From positions 2,418,001-2,482,000 of the forward strand of contig JAGPNK010000001.1 in the NCBI GenBank assembly GCA_020746835.1: a stretch of 64,000 bases of DNA, read 5' to 3'. Shown here piece after piece: positions 46,488 to 59,800 of this stretch. The notes under the pieces are model-generated. The model saw nothing but the letters and a program-made list of their open reading frames with translations. It was not told the origin of the DNA and did no database searches. The translations under genes were made by a program, and so were the position numbers. This stretch comes from Stachybotrys elegans. Taxonomy: Eukaryota; Ascomycota; Sordariomycetes; Hypocreales; Stachybotryaceae. Numbering within the stretch: the stretch's first letter is position 1; every line of letters begins with the position of its first letter.

Positions 46488-49400
46488 TCAGCGTCTTCGA
46501 GACGAGGTCCGACGTTTCCTGATTGGAGCCGACGTTGTCTTCTTCTTGTTACCTGTCGTCGCCGCCGGCTCCTCCGGCTTCTCGACCTCCAACAAAGTGG
46601 TGGCCGTGACAGTGTCGTCCATGTCCACGCCCAGGTCCTTCAACTCCTCGTCGTCCATGTCGGTCAGGTCTTCACTAAGCATGCGCACTGCGTCCCGCCC
46701 GGCCGCCCAGTGCTCGCCCAGAATGGAGGTCCCCTGAGGCTTCTGCGACTTGAGGTACCAGAGAATCCCGCCTTCGGTGAGGGGGTCCGATGGCTCTTGG
46801 CCCAGGCTTCCGTTTGACTGCGGCGGGGTGGGAGGAATAGTGGTGGGTGGGTGGGCTTCCAGGTAGACAGTGGAGGCTGGGGGCGTCTCCGACGATCCGA
46901 CGTTGTTGAGGATGGCCTCCTTGGCATCATCTTCCTCAGCCAGGTGAACTCGCGCCGACGCAACTCCGTTGACGATGCCCAGCCCCGAAGTATTCACCTC
47001 AATGTTCCCACCCTCTTCGTCCTCGCCATCTTCCGTCGTGTCCATGACATCTCGGTTAGCAATACGGATCCCCACCTGGGGGATGTTGCTCTTGACCGTG
47101 ATCTCTGACACGCTGGGAGCATCTACCATGATGGTATCATATCTCTCATCCTCATCCTGCTTGCCTCGGCCCGCCTCGGTGGCCGCGTGTCCTCGCTTGA
47201 GGCACTCTTCCATCATGATTTCGAGCTCCTTCTGCATCGCGTCCAGTGATTTGTTGGATATCTCCGACTCGATGCGGAGGGCCGTATTGAGAAATGGCTG
47301 TACCGCCTTGAGGATCCGACGTCCCAGTTTCCGACGTTCGCGTATATCATCGAAAGGATTCTTGACCACCACTGGGTCCGCACCGTCGAAGCGCGGCGTG
47401 GGTGTTGTCGCTGGTTCGGGCTCATTGCTGACCCCGATAGCAATACTCTCACAGAGCTCGTGCGCGAACGATAGAGCAGTGACATGGTACCGTGCCTCCA
47501 CCTGCGCTCGTAGCTTCTCGAAACCATCCGCGAACAAGTCCTTGTCAAGCCTAGAGCATCCTGTTAGAAATTCTGCCGCATTGAAGCGTAGATTGATAAC
47601 AAGGGAGCCACTCACGATATTGCCTTTTCGATTGCCGGTACCAGTAGTTTCGTGACCGGGAAGTAGCACTCGCCCACAAATTCTTGCTCAAGCTCGGCGG
47701 CCTCCTTCTTCACCTGCTCCCGCATCACCGTCTCCTCGGCGAGTGCCTTGAGCTGCTCGAGGTCCTTCATTAGGTTCTCGGCAAACTGTATGCGCCTGGC
47801 CAGGCGGGCCTTGCCTCCCGGTCCCATGGAAGCAAAGTTTCGCCTCGTCAGTTCCATGGAAGAAAAGCTCTCCATCTGCAGCTGCAGCCGCTTGAGCAGG
47901 GCTGCGCCTCGCCGCGCCTCCCTTTTCAAAGTCCAGTATCGGCATGCCTCGCTCAGATAGTCCTTGCGTTTTCGAAAGGGGAAGCGCTGGATCGATGCCT
48001 CGACGATATCAAAAACGGCCTGGGGAATGATGGGTGCCCCAGAAGGCAACTTCCACAGGTTCTTTGGAGGCTGGCCCTTCTTCTTGTCTCCCAAGATGCC
48101 GTCGTTCTTGGAGCCCGTCAACTGCGATTCATCAGAAGGATGATCAGTAATGGCATCGCGATGCTGGGCCGCCATGGCATTTGCTACGGCGTGGTTGTCG
48201 GCCCAGATGCGGCCCCGCATGTTCCTCTTGTAGAACCTCTTGGCCATCCTGGTAGCTTGGTGCACGTCGTTCTCCTTGGAGTACTCGGCGGGGCAGTGCT
48301 TGTCGCAAAAGGCCTTGAGCACCATGCTACCATCGAGGACCGCGAGAACGCCTTGGTTCGTCTTCATCTTAAGAAAGAGGCGCGCTCTCCTGGCGCAGGT
48401 TACATGGAATGCCTGGTAACAGTTCTTGTTCCCGCACTGGATGCATGCGCCCATCCGCTGATTGCAGATGTAACATGTCAGTTTCCATCGGTTCTTGGGA
48501 ACCTTCTCCACCTCCATAACGGGTTCCATAAAGGTATGGTTCCCGAGAGATACTTCGGGAATCCACATGGCACAGAGCAAATGCGCCCACTTGGACGAGT
48601 TGGTTTGCTTGAAGGCGCCATCGGTATTTGGACAGAAGATGCACGTCTGACGAAACGGTTAGCAAAAAGGAAGCAGCTGCACGTGGGGGAAAGCTTACCG
48701 GAACACCACGGCCACAGAGCTGGCACTTCCGGCAGAGCCACTGGCCCTCTGGGATAAAAGGCACGCCGTAGCATTCCTGGTGCACAGCCAGGTTGCAGCC
48801 GTCGCAGAAGACAATGGCGTTTGTGTTTTCGCAGTCCCCGTCGTCGCACACGGCGCACTTGCTGTCTGGCTCCTCTCCCGCCTGCGGCTCGCCGTTAACG
48901 GCCGCGGCAGAGCTCGACCTGGGCCTATGCGTCTGTGGAGGCTTGGGGTTTGGTTTGGGTATCCTCTTTTCCAGAGCATGCCATTCCTTCTCAATCTTGG
49001 TCATGGTTATCTCAAAAATCTCTCTGGTGATGGGCTCCAGTTCATTTTGCCTGCGCTGGGAGTTGTAATGCTCGAGCCACATATCATCCTGCTCATCCAT
49101 GTCGTACTCTACACGGCCAATTTTGGAGCTTGGGACGTGCTCGTCGGCTTTGCTTGCGGGTAGTTGGTCAAAGTCATCGTCAAAGCCACCATCGCTAGCC
49201 TTTAGCAGAGTCCTTTCGGGGCGGAGAAAGTGATCGCTTTCTTGATAGCCGACGTTGCTCATGGCTTTATCGACATAGCGTGCTTGCCCAAAGGTTTTGC
49301 TCTCAAACAACTCTATCCGATTGGTCTTGCGATATGATGGAAGCTTCAGGTCAAGTCGCTCTTTGGGGGTCTGGTTGTTGATGGGGAGGATTTTGGGCGT

Positions 49401-50150
49401 TTTAGGTGTCAGGCCCAGGTCTGATGGGCGAGAGCTGTAGAAACTAACAACGTCGCGAGTTGGTCGCCGGGGTCTTCGCGATGGGGTACCGTTAGTGGTG
49501 GGCTCTGGTGGGTTGGCTTCTGACCGAGTCTGAGGGTTGGGAGTGTTGCCTGTCGAGGCTGGGTTGACCTGTCGAGATGGCGTCATGGAGCCATTCAGTG
49601 TCGCGCCTGGCGTTTGAGGTAGAGCTGGTGTGGATGGCGCATCCGGCATTACACCATCGACTTCATCTGCGCTAAACACCATGAATGTCTTGTCGATATC
49701 CAGGTTGGGGTGGAACTCTTCCCAGCCGCGTTCCTCGCGAGGCTTGTAGTCCTCGGCCTGCTTTACAGACGCCGCCATGGCAGCAGCAGAGCCTCCTCTC
49801 ATGTACTCCCCCTCATCGTTGGGGGCTGTTCGAATTCGCGTGCTTCTCTCGCGCCGCGGCGCCAGGGACGGGGAAACGCCATTCAGCGACTCTCGGGCAG
49901 CGGTCCTGGATCTCGAGGCTGTCGCAGGGACAATCATGCCCGTCGACTCGAGCGTTTCTGTTTCTATAAATCGCCCTCCACCTCCAGGGCCACCGGGGAC
50001 GTAGCGACGTCTCTTGGGCGGAGGTTCCGAGGCTGCAAGCGCGGCGAGCGACGCCTGCCTGGCGGCGCGGGCCGCATTCGTGGTACCGGGCGGGCGGCCC
50101 CGGCGACGGCCCGTCGGCGTGTTCCTCGAGGTATTTGGAGTCGGAGCCAT
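46488..50150 (-). CDS. NTO1: NTO1-like EPL1/PHD/extended-PHD chromatin protein (NuA3-type)
   Basis: Exons 50150-48699, 48646-47616 and 47550-46488 (introns 52 and 65 nt) give 1181 residues. The N-terminus begins with an AT-hook-like TGRRRGRPPGTTNAARAARQ. An enhancer-of-polycomb-like segment lies at about 350-410 (EYDMDEQDDMWLEHYN, ITREIFEITMTKIEKEWHALEK). A C4HC3 PHD finger follows at about 430-478 (CAVCDDGDCENTNAIVFCDGC, LAVHQECYGVPFIPEG). A zinc knuckle and extended PHD run to about 615 (CIFCPNTDGAFKQTN, KWAHLLCAMWIPEV, CYQAFHVTCARRARLF). This EPcA-PHD-knuckle-ePHD order is that of BRPF and yeast Nto1; there is no bromodomain or PWWP, as in Nto1. Nto1 bridges the Sas3 acetyltransferase to H3 tails in NuA3. 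The C-terminal half is helical then disordered, ending in a basic KRRTSSRRR. Confidence 0.93.
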
Positions 50151-52858
50151 GGTTTCCAGGCGATATCAGCGAGCTATGCGTGGTATCCAGGCGTGTGATG
50201 CCGGTGGGATTCGTGGTTGAGCGCGGGACGGAAAGGGGGCGCGCAAGATCGAGCGGGGGTAGGGTGAGCGCGGTTTCAGCATCTGACGGGTGGATTTAGA
50301 CGGTGTATAGGTGCCCTGAGCTTCCGCAGCCAGCGTCGCTGGCCGAGAAGAGGCCTCGTTGGCAAATGGTTGATGGATGTTGGCGGCAGCAGGAGGAGGC
50401 GTGACGTCGGTTGGCGGCTCTGCGCTTGGGGCGTACGGAAAACAGAACGCGTTGAAGTTCAAGGCGCACGGACCACTAAGGCGAGCCGTCCTGGAGAACA
50501 GGGATCTAACTCTAAGGCGGTTAGTAAGCAGATCCGCATTGGGATTGGCGCTCTGGGCGGCCCAGGACGGACGCTACAGCACATCCCTCCCCTGCCCAGG
50601 CATGCCAGACACGCCCGGCCTGTAAATGGTCCTGGCCAGGCTGTCGTCTATCGGCACGATGCGCTGGCCGCCTCAGCGACCTGCAATAGCGGGGATTCTC
50701 CGTCACCAGTCCCGGGACGCTGGATCACTCGGGTGATTAGAGGCAAGGGTTTAATATTAATTGGATAGCACTGACTCCTTTCTGTGACAGCAGATATATG
50801 CAGAGAGGAAAAAATAATCCATAATACAAAGGGCTCATGGCCTATGTAAATAGTGATGAACCTGATTGCCCACAGGACTACGAACAGAATCAGACAATAA
50901 AGACATCGTTAGATTATATAACTTTGCCCCGTAGCTGAAGCGAGCACAATAAGGTGGCGGCGGCGGCGGCAGCGGCAGCATGCATGTACAGCTAGGGGAC
51001 CTGCAGTTGGGAAACTTGATCCGTGTGTATACTATTTGTCGGGCCTAGCCCTTTATGCTCTGATAAGTTGGATAGGGGTGTCGGTGTCTATAATTAACTT
51101 ATGTGTTTCCCTGCATACACAAGGACTGTTCAATGAAATGTCAAGCGCAAAGCGGCAAGTCAGGATGCAGAGACGATGCCGGCAGAAGAGACTTCAAGGC
51201 TTATACATCAGGTAAAGCCCATCTATGGGGCAGTCAGTATTCAGGTTTCTGGTTCGACCATGAAGAGACAGCAGTTATTCTTTAATGTCGCTCAGGCGAT
51301 TGTTAACTCTGCGTTTCAAGTGTGACGTTCTTCATATGTCGACAAAGAGATTGTTCTGTCTTTGGAGGAAGAGCCTCTCTTAGAGGCAGCAAGCCCCTCG
51401 GAACAAGTCTTCTCGTACATTACAGACCTGCGGCGTAACCAAGTGGCATGGCCGGTCTAGTTATCAAGTACCTACACTTACCTGTAGATGATAGCTGAGA
51501 TAATTAGTAGCTAGGTACTAGATAATAGGAAAGAACACAAGGTAGATGGAAAAGCATGGAGGGCACAGCCATGGCCATCCTCGCTCGGTGACCTGGATTG
51601 CATCGCAGGGTTCTTCTGCAGCGATTCCCTCATGTGATGGATGGGTGGTTCCAGCATCAATACGGCACGGTCAAAACTTGGCGTCTGGCACCCTGGAGTT
51701 GCCGCATCTTCACAACTGCACGTGGCTATCTCACGTCAGAGGACAACGGCTCAAGCAATAAACAGTCCAATGTAATGGAGGGGGGAGTACAAGCATCTAC
51801 TAGATGCACCCTCCCAACCCCTGTTGAGACTGCTGGGTGACTACATGTGCAGACTGGGGTTCATGCGAGCAATTGGTGGATCCAGCCTATGTCGAGGCCT
51901 GTACCGAGAACCAAACTTCCAAAGACAGAGTGCTATCTGTGCAACATGGCCAAGGACATGTTGGAGAGTGGCGGCCCGCACGACAAGATAGGCCTCATCA
52001 CAGCCGATATTCGACCTGCCCTTGGACGACGTGCTGCATACGGCGGCGATGAATACATTGGCACCAAACAGGGCATTCACAGGATGTGTCAGGCAAGCAA
52101 AGTTGAAGCAGAATCGGCATCCATACAATGGACGCAAAGTAAATTATCCATCCCACCCCTCCTCTATCAACTCCCTTAGACCACCAATTCGACGCCAAAG
52201 CAATATGCAGACGTTACATTCATCCTTGCTGATTCTCACAGCCAGGTGAAAAGAGGAAAAGTAATAGACACGAAAAATAAACAGACATGCTTCCAGGAAC
52301 GCCTTTTTCCGACAAGGACGGACACCCATCCTTGAGAGACCAACAAGAAAGAGAAGAAGAAAAAAAAACAGGAAAAACAGAATCAAAGCATGACAAGCAG
52401 AATGAGCATCGTCCGCAAGCCTCCCCGTAGTGGGATCCTTCATCTTTTGTATTCCGTGGGGATTCTATGCCTGTTCCGGTGATTGCAACAGCATAATAGC
52501 CAGAATGGAATGAGTCCGGGAAATGTATAAGGCTGGTGATGAGAGGTTTGTTGTGAAGAATGATGTTGCTGATGCTCAGCTCTGGCCTGCACCTGAACGC
52601 CGTAATCGCTATGCACGGTAGACACTGCATGGAGGGGAGAAATGCAGAATAAGACAATGTAATAAAGTAGCACGGAATCGAAACAGGCTGTCAGCTCAGC
52701 CATGCCACGGCTCCACCACAAGAAGGCTGGGCCAGCTCGGGGCGAGAAGCGCCGAGGTCAGCACCTCGTGGGTGATATAAGGTATAAGGGTATCATTGGG
52801 GGTATCATCGGTGCACCGAACGCGGCAAGTTGCCGACTGGGGGCAGTGCTGAGGATTG
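50151..52858. other. Intergenic: NTO1 promoter and LRR gene 3' region
   Basis: Both neighbours are on the minus strand. The 2.7 kb contains a GGC repeat at about 50953-50972 and an A+T-richer middle (50750-51520). ORFs such as 51847-52179 (+) and 52220-52657 (-) show no recognisable domain. No RNA gene was found. Confidence 0.5.
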
Positions 52859-55484
52859 CTATCCTAGCGTGCGGCCGCTGTGGATAGCTTGGGCAGGCGG
52901 AGGATGGTGTTGGGTATGCGGTGGCCCGAGGTTTGGGGGCGAGGGTATGGTGGTAGAATGGTAGCCAAGGGCGGGATCCCACGTCTCCTCGCTCAGGGCG
53001 CTGAGGTAACCGTTGCCGACCTTATCGCGCAAGGCCTCAATCTTGCGACGATACATGTCCCCGCTGTTGTCCCAGTCCTGCGGGTCTTTCCAGGCCGCAC
53101 GACCAGTATCGGGGGACATGGGAGGAGAAATGCCCGCGTCGAGTCTGCGAGTTATCTCCTCTTCCGCGTGAGGCAAAGAAGTACCGGCGCTGAAAGACTC
53201 GGCGAGAACGATGGGGGGGAGCAGCTGAGATTCAGTGGGGGGAGGAGGGATGCGAATCGTCTCGGTGGCAACAATCGGCTTAGCCTTTGGGACGCTGGGA
53301 AGGGGTTTGGAGTTGCGAACATCAACGGGAACGGGAGATGGGGGCGTGTCTCCCGTTGCAAGGTCAACGATACGCCTCTTGGGGGTTTTGCGGCGTCGCG
53401 AAGAGCTCGTGTTGACCTCGCTCGTCGCAGTCTTGATGGTCGGTCGCTCCTTGGTCAAAACATTGGGCTCCTTGGGCGCAGTGTGCACAATGGTTGGCTT
53501 GCTGACATCCACAATAGGAACCTCTGGGGCCTTTGGCTTGACCACGGGAACTGAGTCAGGAATGGGAACACGATCGACTAACTGCCTGCGCTCAGAATAG
53601 CTGGGACCTGAGCCATCAATGACGATGTCTTCGGTGTACCCAGGCGTCTTACGGAACAGGTTGAAGATGGTGATGCGGTAATCCTTGTGGGTGCGGGTGA
53701 AAGGGTTGCCATCCACCCACATCTCGCGAATGTCCGGAATACCCGTGAGTCTTGCGAGCTCCATCGGATCTGTCAACCTGTTGTCACGCAGGTCCAGTCT
53801 CTCGAGCGGGAAGAGCTTCTCGATGCCAGCCAGCGACTGCAGGCGGTTGGCTCGCAGGTTCAGGGCGGTGATAGCAGGGAGAGGGTTGCGCGTGAGCGAG
53901 TGAAGCGAGTCAATCATGCAGTGCGACAGGTTCAACGCGCGAAGTGCTGTAAGGGTTGCGAGACTGTCAGGAACCTGACTAAACAAGTTCGACGAGAGAT
54001 CGAGGGAGAAGAGGGTATTCGACAGCGGTGCAAGACTTGTGGGGGAGATGGATGTCATCGCATTATCAGCTAGGCTGAGATGCCTGAGGAAGCGCCACTT
54101 GGACGCTGGCAGGATGCCCATAGCCAGGAGATTTCCAGAGCTTCCCCTTGCGTGGTGGTGGTGCCACGAGTCAGACAAGCTCGAGTGCGAGCTGCTCGAT
54201 CCCGATCGCTTCACTCGCTGAGACGACCGCCCGTGGGATGTCATGTTGCGGGAAGCCCCGGGCCGGGTCGGTGAGTTGCTTCGCGGACGGGTATGCTTTG
54301 AAGGGGAGTGTGAAAGATCATCTCCGTCGTCCCTAGCGATGGAACCTCGCCTCATGTCCATGCCATGTACTTCATCAATGGCATGCTCACTGGGCGTCAT
54401 GGAGCCGATACGGACATCGCCGATGGAGGTGCGCGGCTCGGGAGACCCGGGAGCGGATGCTGCACGCTGGAGCTCGGGGTGAGAAATACTAGGGCTACGA
54501 CGAGGACTCGTGCTGCCACCGGCCCAGGTTGTAGTGGGAGAAGACTGGTTCTTGGATGTTCGACGGCGGCGCTTATCCATATCGTCGAGAACAATGTCGA
54601 TAAGGATATCGGCAGGGTCCTCTATGCCAGCTCGCTTCAGGCTGAGGGATCGCAACTGATCGGCCAGTCGATCCCAGCCAAAGAACTGCCGAAAGTCGAT
54701 GCTGCTAATCTCCAGAGCTTGCAAGTTCTTGAAAACGTAGAGGGGCACGGCAGAATCGAATGGGAACTCCTCGTAGCCACTAATCAGGCGAGCACGCCAG
54801 TCGGGAGCAAGTCGGAGGCAGGGGATCTTGGTGAAAGCCGAGTACAAGTACTTGAGGTCTGCCTGGATGGCAGCCTTGTGGCGCTCAGTTCGGGCAGCAG
54901 AGATGCTGGCACCGATGCCGAAGCTGGTCCAGAGAGCAGACATGCCCGACATGACGCTGCGCATACTCGAGACGGAGTGGATCGAGTTGACATCGGAGCT
55001 GCGGCTGCGAGAGCGGCCAGTGTTGCCAAGGAAAGACACATAGTTTGCCGATGTCGAGCTATCATGTAGGTTCTCGAGACGGACCTTCATGAGACCAACG
55101 GTGATGCCCAGCTCCTCGAAACGGGAGAGGAGGTAGAAGAGGTGGTGAGGGGTGAGGGCGAGTTTGGCGGATTTGACATTGTGGGATGTGAAACTGAGCG
55201 ACCCCAGAGACAGAGCTGCGGCTAGAGAGGATGAGGTCGAGGAAGACGTGGACGGTCGGTCGGGGATAGTCGGGGATTGAGGGATCGTAGCAGAGCTGGT
55301 GCTTTGCGAAGGTCTGTGTCGAGTCTCGCGGCGCTGGAACTGGAGCGCATTGGCGAGAGCCTTTTCGTGCGTGCGCACAAAGCCAGCCAGTTGCTGAGGC
55401 AGAAGAGTTAGCAGGCGTTTGGTGGATAAGACGGCACGAGTATAGCAGTACCTTGATGAACACTTCTCCGTCTTCCGAGTCCAT
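52859..55484 (-). CDS. Large leucine-rich-repeat protein
   Basis: Exon 1 is only 33 nt (55484-55452, MDSEDGEVFIK); a 58-nt intron (GTACTG ... CTCAG) leads to exon 2 (55393-52859). Together they encode 855 residues. The N-terminal 270 residues are helical, with ALTPHHLFYLLSRFEELGI and a basic patch. Residues about 330-430 are a Ser/Pro/Arg-rich disordered linker with many SP sites. Residues about 437-579 are five or six leucine-rich repeats of SDS22 type (LRHLSLADNAMTSI, LFSLDLSSNLFSQVPDSL, LRALNLSHCMIDSL, ITALNLRANRLQSL, LERLDLRDNRLTD), closed by an LRR cap (IREMWVDGNPFTRTHKDYR). The C-terminus is Pro-rich with basic RRRKTPKRR. The arrangement resembles STK11IP/nischarin-type scaffold proteins, but I do not recognise a specific fungal ortholog. 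The start codon in exon 2's own frame upstream (55717) is not used in this model because exon 1 gives a clean in-phase join. Confidence 0.85.
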
Positions 55485-56795
55485 GATTTACGGGTGTCCA
55501 GACATTTGGGGCGTTGCCCTTTGTGCTGATGTGGTGTTCGAGAGGGAGGAAGGGGGGAGGAAAGGACAAGGGTTGTAGCCAGCAAACTGATGTTTCGAGG
55601 CTGACTGCTGCCTTGTCGTTCGACGGCTTCGGCTGACTCGAGTGTTGGGGAAACGGGCAGTACCGCTACCGCTCTGGTCCGCACGTTAGTTTCCGAGTTC
55701 AAAGCAGCGAGGCGCACGAGTCTTGGGATTTCTGGTGCGTGTTTTGAAGTTATGCTGGTGATGTCTGAGACAGGGCATAGGAGGGGGGAGGCAGGCTATG
55801 GACACGGCAACGATGCACGACCTGCGAATAGAGCCAAGGGACTCGCGGTAGATTGCACAGATTCCAGCACAGGTTCGAGAAAAGATGCGCAGACACATAT
55901 CACGGGACGATGGTAGTGAGGAAGAGGGTGGTGATGGTGTTGTTGATGAGGGCCAAGACACAAATGTGCACCTCTCAACACATGGGCCAGTGGTCGCGAC
56001 GAGGCACAGCAGGCAGGCTTTGGTCGCACCAGGCGGTCGGAGGATAAGCACAGCAGAGGCGGCAGTGAAGCAAAGGGCAAAACAGGCAGCACATTTCTTT
56101 GCAACAATAACATGAACCGGAAGAAGAGAAGGGGGAAAACGCAAAAGTCAGGCAAGCAGACATGGGAGGCGTAAAACAAAACAAGTAAAAGGTCGACCGA
56201 GAAAATGCTGGCATGGTGCATCGACTTACCGAAACCTGGAGGACGAGGACTCGAGATAAGACGAGAAACTCGGACGCGACACACACGGTCCCAGCCTGAG
56301 AGGGAGAAAAGAAGGGGGATGACGGAGGCGCAGCGCAGTTCGACGATGGAGGAGAAGGCCGTAACTCCTCTCTGGCTTCGCTCGGCAGCCGCGAATATCG
56401 TGATGCGGGCGGGATGAGGTTGGAAGAAGGAGTAGGAGGAGAGGAGGAGGGAGAGGGAAAAAAGGCTGCGATACGGCTTTTTTTCTTTGGATGGGCCGGG
56501 ACAGAAAGAAAGTGTCGAGGGATATTGAAGGGGTCCATCCAGCTGGAGGGGTCTTGTTCCTAATAACATCCCAGCTCGGCGGCCGTGGCAGGGAAGCAGA
56601 ACCCTGGGCGCCTTCCAAGCAAGCACCATAGCACCAAGCAGCGGTCGAAACCCACCTGGAAGTTGCGGCCTGCTGATTGGGGAGTCACAAGATTTGGGGG
56701 TGGGCTTCGACCGGGGGTCGCGAGGTAGGCGCAAATGGGCGTAAGTACCTGCTACTTTGCATACCTACAGTACATCTGATAGGGAGGTGGATGCC

Positions 56796-56850
56796 ATTTG
56801 CCCATCCATCTCCATCGTCCATCGTCCATCAATCCATCAATCCATCCATG
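56796..56850 (+). repeat. CATC/CCATCAAT-type degenerate tandem repeat
   Basis: Clustered CCATC-based units (CATCCATC, CATCGTCCATCGTCCATCAA) run for about 55 bp. A similar CATC run lies at 21126-21152 upstream of ALKBH6. Confidence 0.7.
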
Positions 56851-59800
56851 CCATTCTATGCCATGCCAGGCCCATTATCCATCCCACCATTCAACATCCG
56901 CCGTCCACCACCGGCTTTGTCATTATCGTGGGCTCCGTCCTCCTTGTCTCTATCGCTGTAGCTTGGTAGCAGCCATGTGTTTGGCTACCTGCTACCAGCA
57001 GAATGGGCCTCTCGGCGGGCAAGACCTGAGGAGTGAGCGCCAACGAGTTTCGTCTCAGCCAGTGGGTTGACTCCCACTTGAACGACCTGGGTCTTGGCGT
57101 GTCTTGGCCCACGGCCTTGGCCTGGACCGGATACAGGTATGGGCTCGACTCGATTGGCCGGGAGCGGGATGACGATGAGCAAGAAGGGAGTAAAAGCGAG
57201 GGGGGAGACAACAAGAGAACCAGCACAGCACTGCCGCGAGGCCGTACATACCATACCATCATGTCATTGAACGCTGCGATGCGATGCAGCACATGGCTAG
57301 CGCCTCTGCACCTCACTCAATCCCACCTAGTTGTCTCGCCTCACCTCAGTTTCGCACTTCTGCTGCACCTCAGACGTGCACCGGCAGCACTGCACAGCAT
57401 TGCCGACCGACTTTCTTGGTTTTGGTTGGACAGGCCGCCCCATCATCCTCGGCCGGCCTCACCTTTTCCTCCTTTACTCTGAAAGATTTTTCTCGTCCTT
57501 TCCATAGGTGCTCCTCCAACCACGTCGTGGGGACGCCCTGCTCCCATTGCGGATTACGGCATGCATGGTGGGCGGCTGCATCATTCAGGTGCTCTCTGCC
57601 GCTGCATATAGGAGGAAGATGATGCATGCGTAGCGTCCTACCTCGTCAGGCACGATGCGCAATGGCAACGCCTGTTGACTGGATCCCTACGCGCACGATC
57701 AGCCGCGCTATAGTCGCTACCATGAAAGACAAGGAGGACAAGAAACCCCTCTTGTTGCGCTTCGTTCATATTTCCCCTTTGTGGACGGGCTTGGTCTGGG
57801 TGATCTTCGAAATTCCCCATCTTCGGCTATGTCCCATCTTCGCCGTCATGGCCTTCAGCGTCCAACAACAGCGTTTGCCATGTTGATCAGTCGAAGCGTC
57901 AAACGGCCGCCACCGCCTAGCGGGGGGTCCCTGCTCTGGGTGATGCACCATGGCTGCATATTGCGGCTCGAGCATGTACGGAGTACAGAAGATTCTGATG
58001 TCGATATGGCGGTTCTGTGGCCATCCGGCGCCGTACCGGCTACCGCCTCCGTTCGCCAATCCCCCTGGCCCTCCTTCTAGCACACCTTCTCCCTTTTCCT
58101 TGTCTCGCCCGGTGCGGACGGCAGAAGGAGACGGTCGCCTCACCAACTGGCGGCTAGGCTCCATCACTGGTTCGGCCGCGCCAAGGCCCAGGGACATGAG
58201 GAAACCTTGAATACATTGGAGCCTGTGGGCCGCCATGTGGGCCCTTGGCAGCGACATGCCACCAAGAAAGCCATGGGGGCGATGCCGTGTGACGGCTGAG
58301 GCAGTCCAACAACGTGCTGCTGCTTCCTCCTTCTCCCTCTAGTCATGGTCAGAAGAGGACATGTCTGAGTTTCGAGACACCACCGCCTCACCCGTGGCGT
58401 GCACCAGAGCGCTCCCGCTGGTCATGGTGCGGTCAGCCGTTGTGCATATCACATCCCCCCCCTTCTTTTAGGGTCGGCGAACTACGAGCATAGCATCGCG
58501 CGGCCATGTACTTACTGTGTAGGCTCCCCGGCCGAGTAATTATCCGTCAACCGCTAGTTCTCGTCGCATTCGTTTGTTTATTTACACGGGCGTCAACAAG
58601 CACGGACGTTGGCCGGAGAAGGAGGGCCATATCAAACCTGCGCAGTGATAATAATATTAATATGCAGTCGATAATGCGCCGTGCTTGCTCCTAGCGTCGA
58701 CAAAGCTCGGCCAGTCTACCCTGCCTACCTTATTTTCTCCCTACTAACTCGGACTCTCACCTTGCTGTGCCAAACTTCGTCCCAAGTTCCGTGTACTTTG
58801 ATGCTCACGGACGGTGGGCACTATGGCGCTCACGCACACCATACCACACGACTGTCGGGAACCACCTGGATCTGACTGGATTTGTGTCATTTGGTCGTCT
58901 CTGCTGAGCTGAAAGTCTGGCCAGCCCGGGCACGGAGCTGAGCGCCTCGCTATGCAGATGCCGCCACCATAGGAAATGCGATGCAGCGTTTTGCCATTTG
59001 TTTGGACCGACCAGGCCTCTGCTTCGCATGGGAGCCGACAGCCCCAGGAGCCAGTCCTGTCTGTTTGCTCGCTAGAAGAACCAGCCGTCGATTTCGCTAA
59101 GCCCATGACCCCTGCCCACCTTAGCTGACTTTGCCAGCCAGGCCTTGAGAACCCCCCCGCCCCGTCAGGGATGTCTCGATCCCTTTTCTGTCTGAGCGTC
59201 TTCACTTTACGGGTCCTATTGTTAGATGTACGGAGTACTTTATCGAAAAGCCCATCTACAGGCGGCAAAGGGGGAGGGGGAGAAAGCCTGTCTCCTGCAG
59301 CATGTGCGTCTTGGCCGGCGGCGATGGCATCATTCGGTAGCACCAGCAGCATCAGCACAGCGAGTCCGCATCGGCGGCTGCTGCGAGTGGTTGATCTCGT
59401 TTATTTTGTCAAAAATTCTTCTTGAGCCCTCGATCCTTTGCGCCGTCTTCAAATTTCGGCCTATGTCATAACTCCACTGCTTCTCGACAATGGCTTTGTT
59501 TGATTGGGGATGCAAGATATCACGGTGCTCCAAAGACCCCGTCTGCCCCTCCAAAAGGGGCCCTCCCCTCCCCACCGCTTGGCTTGCTTCAACATCATAT
59601 CACTGGCTGCTTTTGGCCAAGCTTGTTCCGCTGGTGGGTAGGCATGAGGCAGCATGCTCCGGCATTGCAACCTTGATGACATAGACAATCGAGCCGTTCG
59701 ACGACATGCCAAGCATGAATATATCCTCATTTACACGCCGCATGTCTGTCGTGAGAAGATGGGAGCGTGCTGCCAAAGTCAGGCCATGCGACGGATGACA

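Noticed and set aside
55796..56734. 312-codon ORF (-) upstream of the LRR gene
   Set aside because: It is Ser/Pro/Leu/Arg-rich with no motif, and it overlaps the likely promoter and leader of the LRR gene. I could not link it to other exons.
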